In this document: in pieces, positions 6,916-16,309 of the stretch
Position numbering within the stretch: the stretch's first letter is position 1
Layout of the letters: every line of letters begins with the position of its first letter
Origin: Anaerolineales bacterium
Lineage (GTDB): Bacteria > Chloroflexota > Anaerolineae > Anaerolineales > UBA6663
Direction of reading: 5' to 3'
Assembly (NCBI GenBank): GCA_016789175.1
Contig: JAEURK010000100.1
Location: 1-33,975 of the forward strand
DNA: 33,975 bases
Made by a program: the position numbers and the translations under genes
The notes under the pieces: generated by a model
Told to the model about the DNA's origin: nothing
What the model saw: the letters and a program-made list of their open reading frames with translations, nothing else
The model's database searches: none

Positions 6916-9048
6916 GGCTTCCGGGATGAGTGGCAACCGCAAAGTGACGTTGGTGCCGCGGTCGATGCCGGGGCTGGAGATGAGGAGCGCGCCGCCCATG
7001 AGCTCAGTCAGGCGACGGGCCATGCTGAGGCCGAGCCCAAAGCCGCTGTGCTGGCGGGTTGAGCTGCCGTCGACCTGGACGAAGGGCTCGAGCACCTGGG
7101 CCTGCATCTCGACCGGGATGCCCATGCCGCTATCCGAAACGATGACGTCGACAAATCCCGAGCGCGCGTTGGGCTCGACGCTGATCTCGACGTGGCCGTG
7201 GTCCGTGAACTTGATGGCATTGTCAACCAGGTTGTCGAGCACGCGGCGCGCCTTGGTGTAGTCGACCAGGGCTTGCTGGCCGGGCCCGGGCGGGTAGTTG
7301 ACGATGACGGCCAGCTGTTTGTCGCGGGCGCGGGTTTTGTTGCGGGCGACGACCTCTTCGATCAGCAATTGCAGGTCGAAGGCCTGGGTGTCGAGCTTGA
7401 CATTGCCGGCCTCGATCTGGGCGAAGTCGAGCAGCTCCGAGATAAAGCGCTGCAGTTGCTCCGAGGCCGCATACGACATCGATAACCAGTGGCGCTCCTC
7501 GTCGCGCGACTGGCACATGTCGTCGAGCACCATCGAGAGCGCGCCCTGCATGGCCGTCAGCGGCGAGCGCAGCTCGTGCGAGGTGTTGGCCAGAAACTCG
7601 CTCTTGAGTTGGCTGGCCGAGTGGGCTGCCCGCGCGAACTCTGTGGCTTCGTGCGCCGCGCGCTCGAGCCGCTTGACCAGTTGCAGGTTGTCGAGCTTGA
7701 GCGCGGCCTGCGAACCGATCGTCAACAGGATCTGATGCGCCTGGCTCGGAAGCGGCTCGGCGTGGCGTGACTCCCAGATAGTCACCACAGATAACAGGCG
7801 TTCGGGGGCAAACAGGGGCACCGCGACCATGCGCCGGCTGCCCCGGGCCGCCATCACCGCCTGCTCGCTCGCGCTCAGTTCCGCCTGACCAAAGACGGCC
7901 TCAAAGACCTGCCGTCTCTGGAAGGCCTGGGCCCAGTTCGGAAACTCAGCCGTCTGAAACGCCTGGCCCAGGTTGGGCTCGCGCTCCGCCGGACCGGCCT
8001 CGGGCGACCAGATGTGATGGCAACTCGAGATCCGGCCCTCGGGATCGATCGGACTGCCAAAGCTGATCGACGTCGCGCCGACGTAAGCCAGCATGCGCTC
8101 GCACACGATCTGCCAGATCTCGTGCTCGGTCGCGGCCGAGGCCAGGGCCTGGCCGGTCTCAAACAGCATGCGCTGATCGGCGAGTTGCCGGCGGGCCTCG
8201 GCGTAGGCTGTCTTGAGTTGATCCTGGCTCTGGCGCAAAGCCTCCTGCTCGCGCTGCAGTTGGGCGCGATAGGCGACGCTTTCGAGAACCCGCGGCAGGC
8301 GCGAGAGATAGCCCTGGCTCTTGACCAGGTAGTCGTTGGCGCCGAACTTGAAGACCTGCAGCGCGATCTCTTCCTCCGGGAAGCCGGTGATCACCACGGC
8401 CGGGACGTGGTGTCGGGTCTCGATCCGCAGGGCGCGCAGCAGATCCAGGCCGTTCTGATCGGGCAACTGGTAATCTAACAGGAGGACGTCGGGCAGATCG
8501 CCGGGCTCGACGTCGGTCAGGCGCATCAGCACGTCGGCGCCGGATGTCACCCGTTGCAAACGAATATTGGGCGCTTGGCGCGCGAACTGGCGCGAGGTGA
8601 GCTCGAAAGTCTCGTTGTCGTCCTCGGCGTAGAGCACACGCAGCGTCTGGCCCTGGCGCTCGCGCTCGTCTTTGTAGCGCTCGATCGCGTCGCGCAATGT
8701 GGCCGGGAGACGCTCGAGATAGTCTTCGCGCTTGACGACGTAATCGGAAGCACCGGCCCGTAAGGCGGAGGAGACCGTCGCATCGTCGCCCAGCCCGGTG
8801 ATCACCACCACGGGAAGCAGCCAGTTGCGCGCGCGGATCTGGCCGTACAGCGCCAGGCCCTCACCGTCCGGCAGGTTGAGGTCGGTCAGCACCAGATCGA
8901 AATCCTGCGCGGCGTTGGCACGCAGGCGCAGCAGGGCCTCGCTGATCGTCGCGACGACTTCCAGCGTGATATCGGGCGCAGACTTGCGCAGATGCCGCCG
9001 AGTCAGATCGGCGTCGAGCGCATTGTCCTCCACATACAGAACGCGCAT
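6907..9048 (-). CDS. Hybrid REC-REC-GAF histidine kinase
   Basis: Two receiver domains come first. REC1 is about 1-120, with acceptor Asp56 in LTDLNLP and Lys106. REC2 is about 135-255, with Asp192 in LLDYQLP and Lys243. A coiled linker and a GAF-like domain (about 290-455) follow. The HisKA helix carries His491 in NTSHELRSP. The HATPase has the N box DNLVDN (605-610), G1 DSGMG (639-643) and G2 GFGLG (669-673). There are no membrane segments, so it is cytoplasmic. The ATG at 9048 gives 713 residues and lies 11 bases after the stop of the preceding regulator. A TTG at 9090 would add 14 residues but overlaps that gene. It is the last gene of a three-gene signalling operon. The tandem N-terminal receivers suggest it takes phosphate from another kinase or tunes its own activity. 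Output is unknown. Confidence 0.9.
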   Translation of the reverse strand: MRVLYVEDNALDADLTRRHLRKSAPDITLEVVATISEALLRLRANAAQDFDLVLTDLNLPDGEGLALYGQIRARNWLLPVVVITGLGDDATVSSALRAGASDYVVKREDYLERLPATLRDAIERYKDERERQGQTLRVLYAEDDNETFELTSRQFARQAPNIRLQRVTSGADVLMRLTDVEPGDLPDVLLLDYQLPDQNGLDLLRALRIETRHHVPAVVITGFPEEEIALQVFKFGANDYLVKSQGYLSRLPRVLESVAYRAQLQREQEALRQSQDQLKTAYAEARRQLADQRMLFETGQALASAATEHEIWQIVCERMLAYVGATSISFGSPIDPEGRISSCHHIWSPEAGPAEREPNLGQAFQTAEFPNWAQAFQRRQVFEAVFGQAELSASEQAVMAARGSRRMVAVPLFAPERLLSVVTIWESRHAEPLPSQAHQILLTIGSQAALKLDNLQLVKRLERAAHEATEFARAAHSASQLKSEFLANTSHELRSPLTAMQGALSMVLDDMCQSRDEERHWLSMSYAASEQLQRFISELLDFAQIEAGNVKLDTQAFDLQLLIEEVVARNKTRARDKQLAVIVNYPPGPGQQALVDYTKARRVLDNLVDNAIKFTDHGHVEISVEPNARSGFVDVIVSDSGMGIPVEMQAQVLEPFVQVDGSSTRQHSGFGLGLSMARRLTELMGGALLISSPGIDRGTNVTLRLPLIPEAQG

Positions 9049-9059
9049 GACGGTATCGC

Positions 9060-9485
9060 TCAACGGGCCGGCTGGTTCAGAGCCACCCAATACAATTCGA
9101 TCTGTGAGGCGACTTCCATGAACTTATCGAAGTCCACGGGTTTGACGATATAGGAATTGGCACCCAGCTCGTACGCGGTGCGGATGTCGCGATCCTCATC
9201 CGAGGTCGTCAGCACCACGACCGGGATGTTCCCGGCCACCGGGCTGGCCTTGAGCTGGCGCAGCACTTCAAGCCCGTCCAGCCGGGGCAACTTGAGGTCA
9301 AGCAGGACGACCAGCGGCAACGGCTCGCCGGCCTCCCAGCGCGGCAGCATCGCCACGGCCTCGACGCCGTCGCGCGCAACCACCAGCGGGTTGCCCAGGC
9401 GGTGCTTGGCAAAGGCACGGCGGGTCAACTCGAGATCCATCGGGTTGTCCTCGACCAGAAAGATCGGACGGGTCACATCATTCAT
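9060..9485 (-). CDS. CheY-like single-domain response regulator
   Basis: This 141-residue protein is a stand-alone receiver. It has an acidic pocket in LVEDNP (10-15), phospho-acceptor Asp63 in LLDLKLP, TT at 93-94 and Lys115 in IVKPVD. The insertion after beta-2 and overall style match the Rcp1 type that pairs with phytochrome-like or multi-PAS kinases. Its ATG overlaps the stop of the upstream kinase by four bases (ATGA), so the two are translationally coupled and almost certainly partners. There is no output domain; it probably relays phosphate to the downstream hybrid kinase. Confidence 0.93.
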   Translation of the reverse strand: MNDVTRPIFLVEDNPMDLELTRRAFAKHRLGNPLVVARDGVEAVAMLPRWEAGEPLPLVVLLDLKLPRLDGLEVLRQLKASPVAGNIPVVVLTTSDEDRDIRTAYELGANSYIVKPVDFDKFMEVASQIELYWVALNQPAR

Positions 9486-12211
9486 TGGGTCTCAATCCTC
9501 GGTGTCTCCGCCGGCGCCGTGTCAGTCAGCATCGGCAGCTCCAGAAAAAACGTGGCGCCCTGCCCTAATTCGCTCTCCGCCCAGGCGCGGCCGCCCATGC
9601 GCTCCATCGCTTTTCGGACCAGGGCCAATCCGACCCCGGTTCCAGGATAGTCTTCAGGCCGGTGCAGCCGCGTAAAAATGCCAAAAATCTTCTCGTGATA
9701 CTGCATGTCGAAGCCGATGCCGTTGTCGGTCACCGACAGCCGCGCCACATCTCCGATCCGCTCGGCGCGGACCGTAATGGCCGGTGCAGGCATAGCGCGC
9801 GTGAATTTGAAGGCGTTGTCGACCAGATTGCGCACGGCCTGGGCCAGGCCGTCGCGGTCGCCGCGCGCCATTAAGTGCGGCACATCGACCCGCACATCCG
9901 GTTCGATCCCCCGGACGTCATGCAACCTTTGCGCCACGATCGCGCCCACCAGCTCGCGCAGGTCGATCGGCGTTTCGGCCAGGGCTCGCCGATCGAGGCG
10001 GGAGTAGGCCAGCAGGTCGGTAATCAGCTGGTTCATCTGCTCGGTGGCCGACCGGATGGTCTGCAGGAAGCGCTTGCCCTCGCCATCCAGCCGGTCGCCG
10101 TAATCCTCGAGCAGGAGGCGGCTATAGCCATCGATGCCGCGCAACGGAGCCTTGAGGTCGTGCGACACCGAGTAGGTAAACGTCTCCATCTCGCGGTTCT
10201 TTGAAGCCAGCTCGCTGTTGAGTGCTTGCAGCGCTTCCTCGTGTTTGCGGCGCTCGGTCAGGTCCGTGAGCGTGGCGATCGAGCCGGTGGGCTGGCCGCC
10301 TTCGAAGCGCTGCGCGCCGGTGATCAATACGGCCACCAGGCTGCCATCGCCGCGACGCAGCGTCGCCTCGTAACTGGTCGGTTCGCCGCGTGCCCGCGCT
10401 TCCATAGAGTGGCGGAACTTGGGATGGTCGGCGTCGACAATGAAGTCCAGCGGCGATCGGCCGAGGATCTGGTCGAGCGTGCACCCCAAGATCCTGGCGC
10501 AGGCCGGGTTGGCGTACACGAATCGCCCGGCTTTGTCCGTGACGGTCAGGCCCTGGCCCATGGCATCCATCACGTTTGTGGCGAACCGCCGCTGATCCTC
10601 AAGCGCCAACTCGACCCGTTTGCGGGTTGTGATATCGATCACCGAGCCTTCGTACTGGACGATGTTGCCCTCGGCATCTCGAATCGCCCGCGCGTTCTCG
10701 GAGATCCAGAGGTGCTCGCCGGTCGTATAGCGCCGGATTTCGGACTCGAAGTTGTTCACCTCACCGTCGCGTTCGATGGCGGCGATGAATTGGGCCCGGC
10801 GCTCCGGGTCGACGTACCATTCCTGGCCGATGTCTTTGATCGCCTGGATCTGCTCGGCCTCGGTCTTGAACCCGTTTAGTCGCACCAGATAGGGGTTGAT
10901 GCGGGCCTGGTCGCCGCCAGGCGTCGATCGATACAGCCCGATCGGCACATTTTCGTAGAGCGACCGGTACTCAGCCTCAGCCCGGCGGATCTGTTCTTCG
11001 GCCCGCTTCTGTTCGGTGATGTCCTGGAAGGAGCCGTAGAGCACGGTCGGGATGCCGTCCTCAAAAACGGGTCGGCCGACCGTGCGCACCCAGCGCCGCT
11101 TCCCGCCATGGGTGATCACCACAGTTTCCAGATCGTACGGCTCACCGGTCGTAAAAGCCCGCGACACTGCCGCGGAGACCTGATCCTGATACTCGGGGGC
11201 ATAGATCGAGACCGCCATCTCGGGCGTGACCTCGAACGTATCGGGCGAGACGTCATGGAGCTGGTACATCTCGTGGGTCCAGTACATCTTGCCGCGGCGC
11301 AGGTCGAATTCCCAGCCGCCGACACGCGCAGCGGCTTGGGTCTGTTCGAGGATACGCGCCTGCCGTTCGATCGCCGTTTGGCTCTGACGGAGCTCGGCCT
11401 CGATCTGCTTTTGGCGTGAGACGTCCGTAACAACGACGATCGAACCGGCAACGTCCCCCTCGATCCGCCGCGGCGTCACCGTGATCAGGGCATCGACGAA
11501 ATGGCCGTCCTGGTGCTGCAGGCGCATCTCATAAGTATGAGCTTCGCCGCGGACCCGCCGATCGAGTGATTCCTTGATCCGGGCGTGGTCAGCGGGATCG
11601 GAGAAATCGAACGGGGTCTTGCCGATGATCTCTTCAGGCCGCCGGCCGACCAGGGCCGCATAAGCCGGATTGACGTACTCGAAGCGCAGCTGCGAGTTCA
11701 TCAAGACCAGGCCCTGACCCAGGCTGTCGATCACCAGCCGGGCGAAGTCGCGTTCGGCCTGCAGGCTCGATTCGACAAACTCGCGGCGGATGATCTCGGC
11801 GTCGAGCCGGGAGCGCTCGTCGATCAACTCCTGGCGCTGGCGCCGGATAGTTCGAAACCAGCCGGCCGCCGCCAACGTCACCAACCCAAGGCCGACCCCG
11901 ACGATGCTCGCGGCCAGGTGATTGACGAGAGATTCTGGGATCCCGGTCGCCGTGTACAACCAGTAGTTGATGGGAAACAGGATCGCGCCCCCGAGCAGAG
12001 CCCAGAGACGCCGACCACCGAGGAGGGCTACCAACGCCGCGACCAACATCGAAAGCGAGCCCAGGGTCCCGCCGGCGATGGGATGAAAAAGCCAGAAGAA
12101 GCCCGCGTAAAGGCCCACCACCACGACCATCAACCCAAGTCGCGCGGGCCAACTGAGGTTCTCGAGTGAAGTGGGTGGTTTGCCCGTCGACTTCCCTGTC
12201 GATCCTGTCAT
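9482..12211 (-). CDS. Membrane multi-PAS sensor histidine kinase
   Basis: A 909-residue kinase. There are four probable membrane helices in the first 120 residues (about 24-42, 48-64, 68-87, 98-117), then a coiled coil. Four PAS/PAC units follow (about 150-270, 285-405, 410-530, 540-655). The HisKA carries His684 in YSVSHDLKAP. The HATPase has N box NLVDN (795-799), G1 DNGIG (829-833) and G2 GTGVG (857-861). The kinase core resembles the phytochrome-associated family that works with Rcp1-like regulators, matching the overlapping gene downstream. No conserved haem or flavin residues can be assigned, so the signal is unknown. No Shine-Dalgarno is obvious at the ATG. Confidence 0.92.
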   Translation of the reverse strand: MTGSTGKSTGKPPTSLENLSWPARLGLMVVVVGLYAGFFWLFHPIAGGTLGSLSMLVAALVALLGGRRLWALLGGAILFPINYWLYTATGIPESLVNHLAASIVGVGLGLVTLAAAGWFRTIRRQRQELIDERSRLDAEIIRREFVESSLQAERDFARLVIDSLGQGLVLMNSQLRFEYVNPAYAALVGRRPEEIIGKTPFDFSDPADHARIKESLDRRVRGEAHTYEMRLQHQDGHFVDALITVTPRRIEGDVAGSIVVVTDVSRQKQIEAELRQSQTAIERQARILEQTQAAARVGGWEFDLRRGKMYWTHEMYQLHDVSPDTFEVTPEMAVSIYAPEYQDQVSAAVSRAFTTGEPYDLETVVITHGGKRRWVRTVGRPVFEDGIPTVLYGSFQDITEQKRAEEQIRRAEAEYRSLYENVPIGLYRSTPGGDQARINPYLVRLNGFKTEAEQIQAIKDIGQEWYVDPERRAQFIAAIERDGEVNNFESEIRRYTTGEHLWISENARAIRDAEGNIVQYEGSVIDITTRKRVELALEDQRRFATNVMDAMGQGLTVTDKAGRFVYANPACARILGCTLDQILGRSPLDFIVDADHPKFRHSMEARARGEPTSYEATLRRGDGSLVAVLITGAQRFEGGQPTGSIATLTDLTERRKHEEALQALNSELASKNREMETFTYSVSHDLKAPLRGIDGYSRLLLEDYGDRLDGEGKRFLQTIRSATEQMNQLITDLLAYSRLDRRALAETPIDLRELVGAIVAQRLHDVRGIEPDVRVDVPHLMARGDRDGLAQAVRNLVDNAFKFTRAMPAPAITVRAERIGDVARLSVTDNGIGFDMQYHEKIFGIFTRLHRPEDYPGTGVGLALVRKAMERMGGRAWAESELGQGATFFLELPMLTDTAPAETPRIETQ

Positions 12212-12278
12212 AATTCAAGGCTCATTGTGGCCGTTCCTGACCCGTTGAGCCATAAACCGTCAGTGAAAAGTGCAGGCG

Positions 12279-13547
12279 TCAGGCCAGCGCCTCGCGTCGA
12301 TAGGCGCGCGCCAGCACCTCAAAGGTATGCCACAGCGGCAAGGGCCGCTTGAGCCGGTCGAGATGGGTGGCGATCTGCACCAGACAGCCGATGTTGCCGG
12401 CCACCAGGGCCTGAGCGCCGGTCTCGAGGACATGCCGCGCCTTGCGCTCGCCTAGCGTCGCCGCCAGGGTCGGCTGTTCGAGGTTGTACGTGCCGGCCGA
12501 ACCGCAGCACAGTTCGCCCTCCGGGATCTCGACCAGCTCGAGCCCAGGGATCGCGCCAAGCAGCCGACGCGGCGCCGAGGCGATGCCCTGGGCGTGGGCC
12601 AGATGGCAGGCGTCGTGATACGCGATCCGGGTGGGTTTGGCCAGCTCCGGCGGCGCGATCGGGCCGAGCTCGGCCAGGAACTCGCTGACATCTTTGACCC
12701 GCGACACGAAGATGGCGGCATCGACGGCCTCGGGCTGGCCGGCGAAGAGCACGTCATAGGCTTTCATGCCCGAGCCGCACCCGGCCGCGTTCGTCAGCAC
12801 CGCATCGACGTCCCTGGGAAAGGCCCGCAGGTTGACGCGCGCCAGATCGCGCGCCCGGTCAAGCTCGCCGGCATGAAAGCCGAGCGAGCCGCAGCATCCC
12901 TGGCCGGCCGGGATCACGACCTCGACCCCATTGGCCGCCAGCACTTCGAGCGTCGCGCGATTGATCTGCGGCGACAACGCCTGCTGCACACAGCCGGTCA
13001 GCAGCGCGACGCGCGCGCGCCGGGTTCCCACCGCCTCCACCCGGCTCGGCAGCGCCACGGCCGGCGGGAGTTCGGCCGGCAGCAGATCGAGCATGGCCTT
13101 GAAGGATTTCGGCAGCGCGCCCCGCATGGCCTGTCCGATCTTGCCGGCCGCGGCCGCCATCCGAAACCGATCGGGATACGGCAGGGTTTCATGCGTGAGC
13201 ACATGGGCCGCCTGCTCGCTCAGGCTGCGATGGCGCGCCGGCTCGGCGTGTTGACGATAGAGCGGCAGAAGCGAGTCATAGCGCACGCCCGAGGGGCAGG
13301 CCGGCACACAGGCCTCGCAACCCAGACAGCGATCGATGTAGCGCAGGGTCGACTCGACCGATACCGTGCCCTCGAGCGCGGACTTCATCAACATGATGCG
13401 GCCGCGGGGCGAATCCATTTCCTCGCCCAGAAGTCTATAGGTAGGACAGACCGACAGACAGAAGCCGCAGTGCACGCAGGCGCTGACCGCATCGGCCATG
13501 ATTTTGCCCGCCGCGCCGAGCCTTTCGGCAGGGATGGTGTGCTGCAT
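12279..13547 (-). CDS. glcF: Glycolate oxidase iron-sulfur subunit GlcF
   Basis: This 422-residue protein has two ferredoxin-type Cys clusters: Cys24, 27, 30, 34 in [12 protein letters not shown], and Cys74, 77, 80, 84 in [12 protein letters not shown]. Two CCG domains follow, with Cys186, Cys218-219, Cys257, and Cys314, Cys347-348, Cys388. This is the GlcF layout. It passes electrons from the flavin subunits GlcD/GlcE, which oxidise glycolate (or a related 2-hydroxyacid) to glyoxylate, toward the quinone pool. It starts 7 bases after the glcE stop with GGAGGT 11 bases before the ATG. All expected cysteines are present. Substrate choice between glycolate and D-lactate cannot be settled by sequence. 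Confidence 0.92.
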   Translation of the reverse strand: MQHTIPAERLGAAGKIMADAVSACVHCGFCLSVCPTYRLLGEEMDSPRGRIMLMKSALEGTVSVESTLRYIDRCLGCEACVPACPSGVRYDSLLPLYRQHAEPARHRSLSEQAAHVLTHETLPYPDRFRMAAAAGKIGQAMRGALPKSFKAMLDLLPAELPPAVALPSRVEAVGTRRARVALLTGCVQQALSPQINRATLEVLAANGVEVVIPAGQGCCGSLGFHAGELDRARDLARVNLRAFPRDVDAVLTNAAGCGSGMKAYDVLFAGQPEAVDAAIFVSRVKDVSEFLAELGPIAPPELAKPTRIAYHDACHLAHAQGIASAPRRLLGAIPGLELVEIPEGELCCGSAGTYNLEQPTLAATLGERKARHVLETGAQALVAGNIGCLVQIATHLDRLKRPLPLWHTFEVLARAYRREALA

Positions 13548-13554
13548 GTAGGGA

Positions 13555-14652
13555 CTAGACCTCCGGGAAACGCAGGGCCGGGTCGAGGGCCGCTTTAACG
13601 CGTGATGCGAACGCGTGGCGCGATCGCCGCACGCCGATCAGGCCGCCCGGCATGCCGGGCGCGCTCGGACCCAGGATGGCCAGACCCGAGAGACCCAATT
13701 GCTCGAGCGTGTGGTCGAGCACATCGACGGCGTGCGGCCAGCTGAGCCAGGCCACTTGCCCCCCGGCGCTGTAACGCCGCACCGCCGAGGTCTGTTCGAG
13801 CGCGGCCTCGAGCGCCGCGATGCGCGCCGGCGTCAACGGCACTTTCACAAGCGTAGCCTCGGCCGGCACCCAGACGAACTCGCGCACGCTCTCCCACAGG
13901 GCAGTGTCTTCGGCGCCGTGACGGACCAAACCCTCACCCATCAGGCCGCGTAAGCGCTCGAGCCGGGCCGGCAATGACTCAGCCAACCCGCCGAGGCGCA
14001 CCTGCACCTGCACTCCGCGCGGACCCGGGGCCAGGTCGAGCGCCTCGAGATCCAGCGGCGCCGCCGTCAACCGCCGCTGCACGTCGAGCGCAATCGGCAA
14101 GGTCGGGGCCTCGATCAGGTAGGTGGCATACGCGCGCGGTCGGGGGAAGACCTTGAACGTCAGTTCGACGATCGGGCCAAGCTGGCCCAGACTGCCGACC
14201 AGGAGCTTGGGGAAGTCGAAGCCGGCCGCATTCTTGACGACTTTGCCGCCGCCGTGCACCAATTGGCCGCGGCCGTCGACCCACCGCACTCCCAGGATGA
14301 AATCACGCACGCCGCCATACCGGTAGCGGCCCGGTCCGCTTAACCCGGCCGCCACGGTGCCGCCCAGGGTGGCGCCACGTTTAGCCAACGGCGGATCGAA
14401 AGGCAGGTACTGACCCTGCTGACCCAGGAGCGCTTCGACCTCGGCCACGGGCGTCCCCGCCAAAGCCGTGAACGTGAACTCGCCCGGGTCATACTCGAGC
14501 ACGCCGCGTAACGCGCTCAGGTCTAGCTCGGTCGCACCCGGCATCACGTCGATCAGCAGGGGTTTGGTGCCGCGCCCACGCGGGACGACATGCGTATGGG
14601 CGCGCACGAAATCGCAGACGGCTTCAGGGGTGGTGAGTGTCGTCATGCTCAC
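13555..14652 (-). CDS. glcE: Glycolate oxidase FAD-binding subunit GlcE
   Basis: A 365-residue FAD-linked oxidase subunit, typical for GlcE and shorter than GlcD. FAD-binding PCMH features are PRGRGTK (24-30), [20 protein letters not shown] (94-113) and the [17 protein letters not shown] region (134-150), a GlcE signature. The GTG at 14652 overlaps the glcD stop (GTGA), indicating translational coupling. An ATG two codons later (14646) is an alternative. It functions with GlcD and GlcF in one complex. Confidence 0.92.
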   Translation of the reverse strand: MSMTTLTTPEAVCDFVRAHTHVVPRGRGTKPLLIDVMPGATELDLSALRGVLEYDPGEFTFTALAGTPVAEVEALLGQQGQYLPFDPPLAKRGATLGGTVAAGLSGPGRYRYGGVRDFILGVRWVDGRGQLVHGGGKVVKNAAGFDFPKLLVGSLGQLGPIVELTFKVFPRPRAYATYLIEAPTLPIALDVQRRLTAAPLDLEALDLAPGPRGVQVQVRLGGLAESLPARLERLRGLMGEGLVRHGAEDTALWESVREFVWVPAEATLVKVPLTPARIAALEAALEQTSAVRRYSAGGQVAWLSWPHAVDVLDHTLEQLGLSGLAILGPSAPGMPGGLIGVRRSRHAFASRVKAALDPALRFPEV

Positions 14653-16097
14653 TCTCGCGAAATGATCCCGGCGCGTTCGAGCGGATGCGGTCCGGAATGA
14701 CCCAGGGCCGGGGCCTCGCCGCCGGGGAACATCTTGCCGCGATTGGCGATCTGCAGGTCATCGACCACACAGCGCAGCTGCCACATCACGTCCAGGTCGA
14801 CCGGGCTGAACAGATCCGGCATGTACGTGCGCTTCTCCATACCGACGCCGTGCTCGCCCGTGATCGAGCCGCCCAGCCGGATGCACAGCCGCATGATCTC
14901 GGCCGCCAGGGATTCGGCACGATCGTGCGCGCCCGGTTGGCGACCGTCGAACAAGATCAAGGGATGCAGATTGCCGTCGCCGGCGTGAAAGACGTTGGCC
15001 ACCCGGATGCCGTGTCTGGCGCTGAGCGCGTCGATCTCGGCCAGGGCCTGGCCGAGTTTGCTGCGCGGCACGACGCCGTCCTGCACGATATAGTCCGGGC
15101 TGAGCCGGCCCACCGCCGAGAACGCGCTCCGACGCCCCTTCCATATCGTTTGGCGCTCGGCCTCGGTCGTCGGCACTCGCACTTCGTACGCGCCGGTCCG
15201 TTCGATCAAGCGGCGCAGGTGCTGGAACTCGGCCTCGACAGCCTGCGCCTCGCCGTCGAGCTCGACGATCAATACGGCTGCGGCGCCGGCCGGGTAATTA
15301 GCGTGTACGGCCGCCTCGGCGGCTTGCAGCGCCAGGCGATCCATGATCTCCATCGCGCCCGGCAACAGGCCTGAGGCCACGACGGCCGCGACCGCGTCGC
15401 CGGCCTGCTGCATCGAACGGTAAGCGGCCAGCACGGTGCGGAAGCTCTCGGGTTTGGGCAGCAGCCGCAGCGTCACTTCGACCGCGACCCCGAACAGGCC
15501 CTCGTTGCCGACGAACAGGCCGTGCCAATCGGGCCCGACCGATTCGAGCGACTCGCCCCCGAGCTGCACCACCTCACCGTCGGGCAACACGGCCTTGATC
15601 CCCAGCACATGATTGCTGGTCATGCCGTACTTCAGGCAGTGTGCGCCGCCCGAGTTGAAAGCGACGTTGCCGCCGATGGTGCAGATCAGTTGCGAGGACG
15701 GATCGGGAGCGTAATACAGGCCATGCGGGGCCGCGGCCTGGGTCACCGCCAGGTTGATGACGCCCGGCTCGACCACGGCCAGACGCTCGGCGGGGTCAAG
15801 CCGCAGGATGCGATTGAGCCGGTTGAGCCCGATCACCAGACCTTCGGCCACGGGCAGCGAGCCGCCCGAGAGGCTGGTGCCCGAGCCGCGCGCCACAAAC
15901 GGCACCTGATGGGTGTGACAGGCGCGGACCGCTGCCACGACCTCGTCCACCGTCTGCGGCAGCACGACCGCGCGCGGCGTGGTGCGATAAGCCGTCAGCG
16001 CGTCCGACTCATAAGCGGCCAACTGCGACGGGTCGGTCAGCAGTCGGCCTTTCGGGAAGATCGCAGCCAGGTCATTGAGGAAGGCGCGTGCGCTCAT
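14649..16097 (-). CDS. glcD: Glycolate oxidase catalytic FAD subunit GlcD
   Basis: A 482-residue flavoprotein of the FAD_binding_4/FAD-oxidase C family. The FAD loops are [13 protein letters not shown] (68-80) and [14 protein letters not shown] (131-144). The C-terminal domain has HAGDGNLHP and [10 protein letters not shown], matching the metal and substrate residues of GlcD and D-lactate dehydrogenases. The ATG at 16097 is preferred because AGGAAG sits 7 bases upstream; an upstream in-frame start at 16154 would add 19 unconserved residues. It is first in the glcDEF operon. The 208-base gap to ftsK is mostly tandem repeat. Confidence 0.93.
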   Translation of the reverse strand: MSARAFLNDLAAIFPKGRLLTDPSQLAAYESDALTAYRTTPRAVVLPQTVDEVVAAVRACHTHQVPFVARGSGTSLSGGSLPVAEGLVIGLNRLNRILRLDPAERLAVVEPGVINLAVTQAAAPHGLYYAPDPSSQLICTIGGNVAFNSGGAHCLKYGMTSNHVLGIKAVLPDGEVVQLGGESLESVGPDWHGLFVGNEGLFGVAVEVTLRLLPKPESFRTVLAAYRSMQQAGDAVAAVVASGLLPGAMEIMDRLALQAAEAAVHANYPAGAAAVLIVELDGEAQAVEAEFQHLRRLIERTGAYEVRVPTTEAERQTIWKGRRSAFSAVGRLSPDYIVQDGVVPRSKLGQALAEIDALSARHGIRVANVFHAGDGNLHPLILFDGRQPGAHDRAESLAAEIMRLCIRLGGSITGEHGVGMEKRTYMPDLFSPVDLDVMWQLRCVVDDLQIANRGKMFPGGEAPALGHSGPHPLERAGIISRE

Positions 16098-16174
16098 GGT
16101 GTCGCTTCCTGCGTTACGGAACTCGGCGCGGGCTCGGGCCTGACCCACATTCAATCAACCCATCGCATCGGCTC

Positions 16175-16252
16175 GGCCCGTCGCCGATGCCCGTCGCCGC
16201 GGCCTGTTGGGGCGGCACGTCGCCGCGGCCTGTTGGGGCGGCCTGTTGGGGC
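16175..16252. repeat. 13-base tandem array with two unit types
   Basis: Six consecutive 13-base units run without a break. Three are of the GGCCTGTTGGGGC type (16201, 16227, 16240). Three are of the GGCMCGTCGCCG type (16175, 16188, 16214). The order is a-a-b-a-b-b. The register is exact. It lies just upstream of glcD. Confidence 0.7.
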
Positions 16253-16261
16253 GGCCCTTGT

Positions 16262-16309
16262 GGCCGCCCTCCCGGCCGCCCTCCCGGCCGCCCTCCCGGC
16301 CGCCCTCAC
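16262..16309. repeat. 12-base tandem array touching the ftsK stop
   Basis: There are four 12-base units: GGCCGCCCTCCC three times exactly, then GGCCGCCCTCAC. The last unit contains the ftsK stop codon (16306-16308), so the array begins at the very end of that gene. Confidence 0.75.

Noticed and set aside
16175..16309. Possible CRISPR array
   Set aside because: The units are 12-13 bases with no unique spacers between them and no cas genes nearby.
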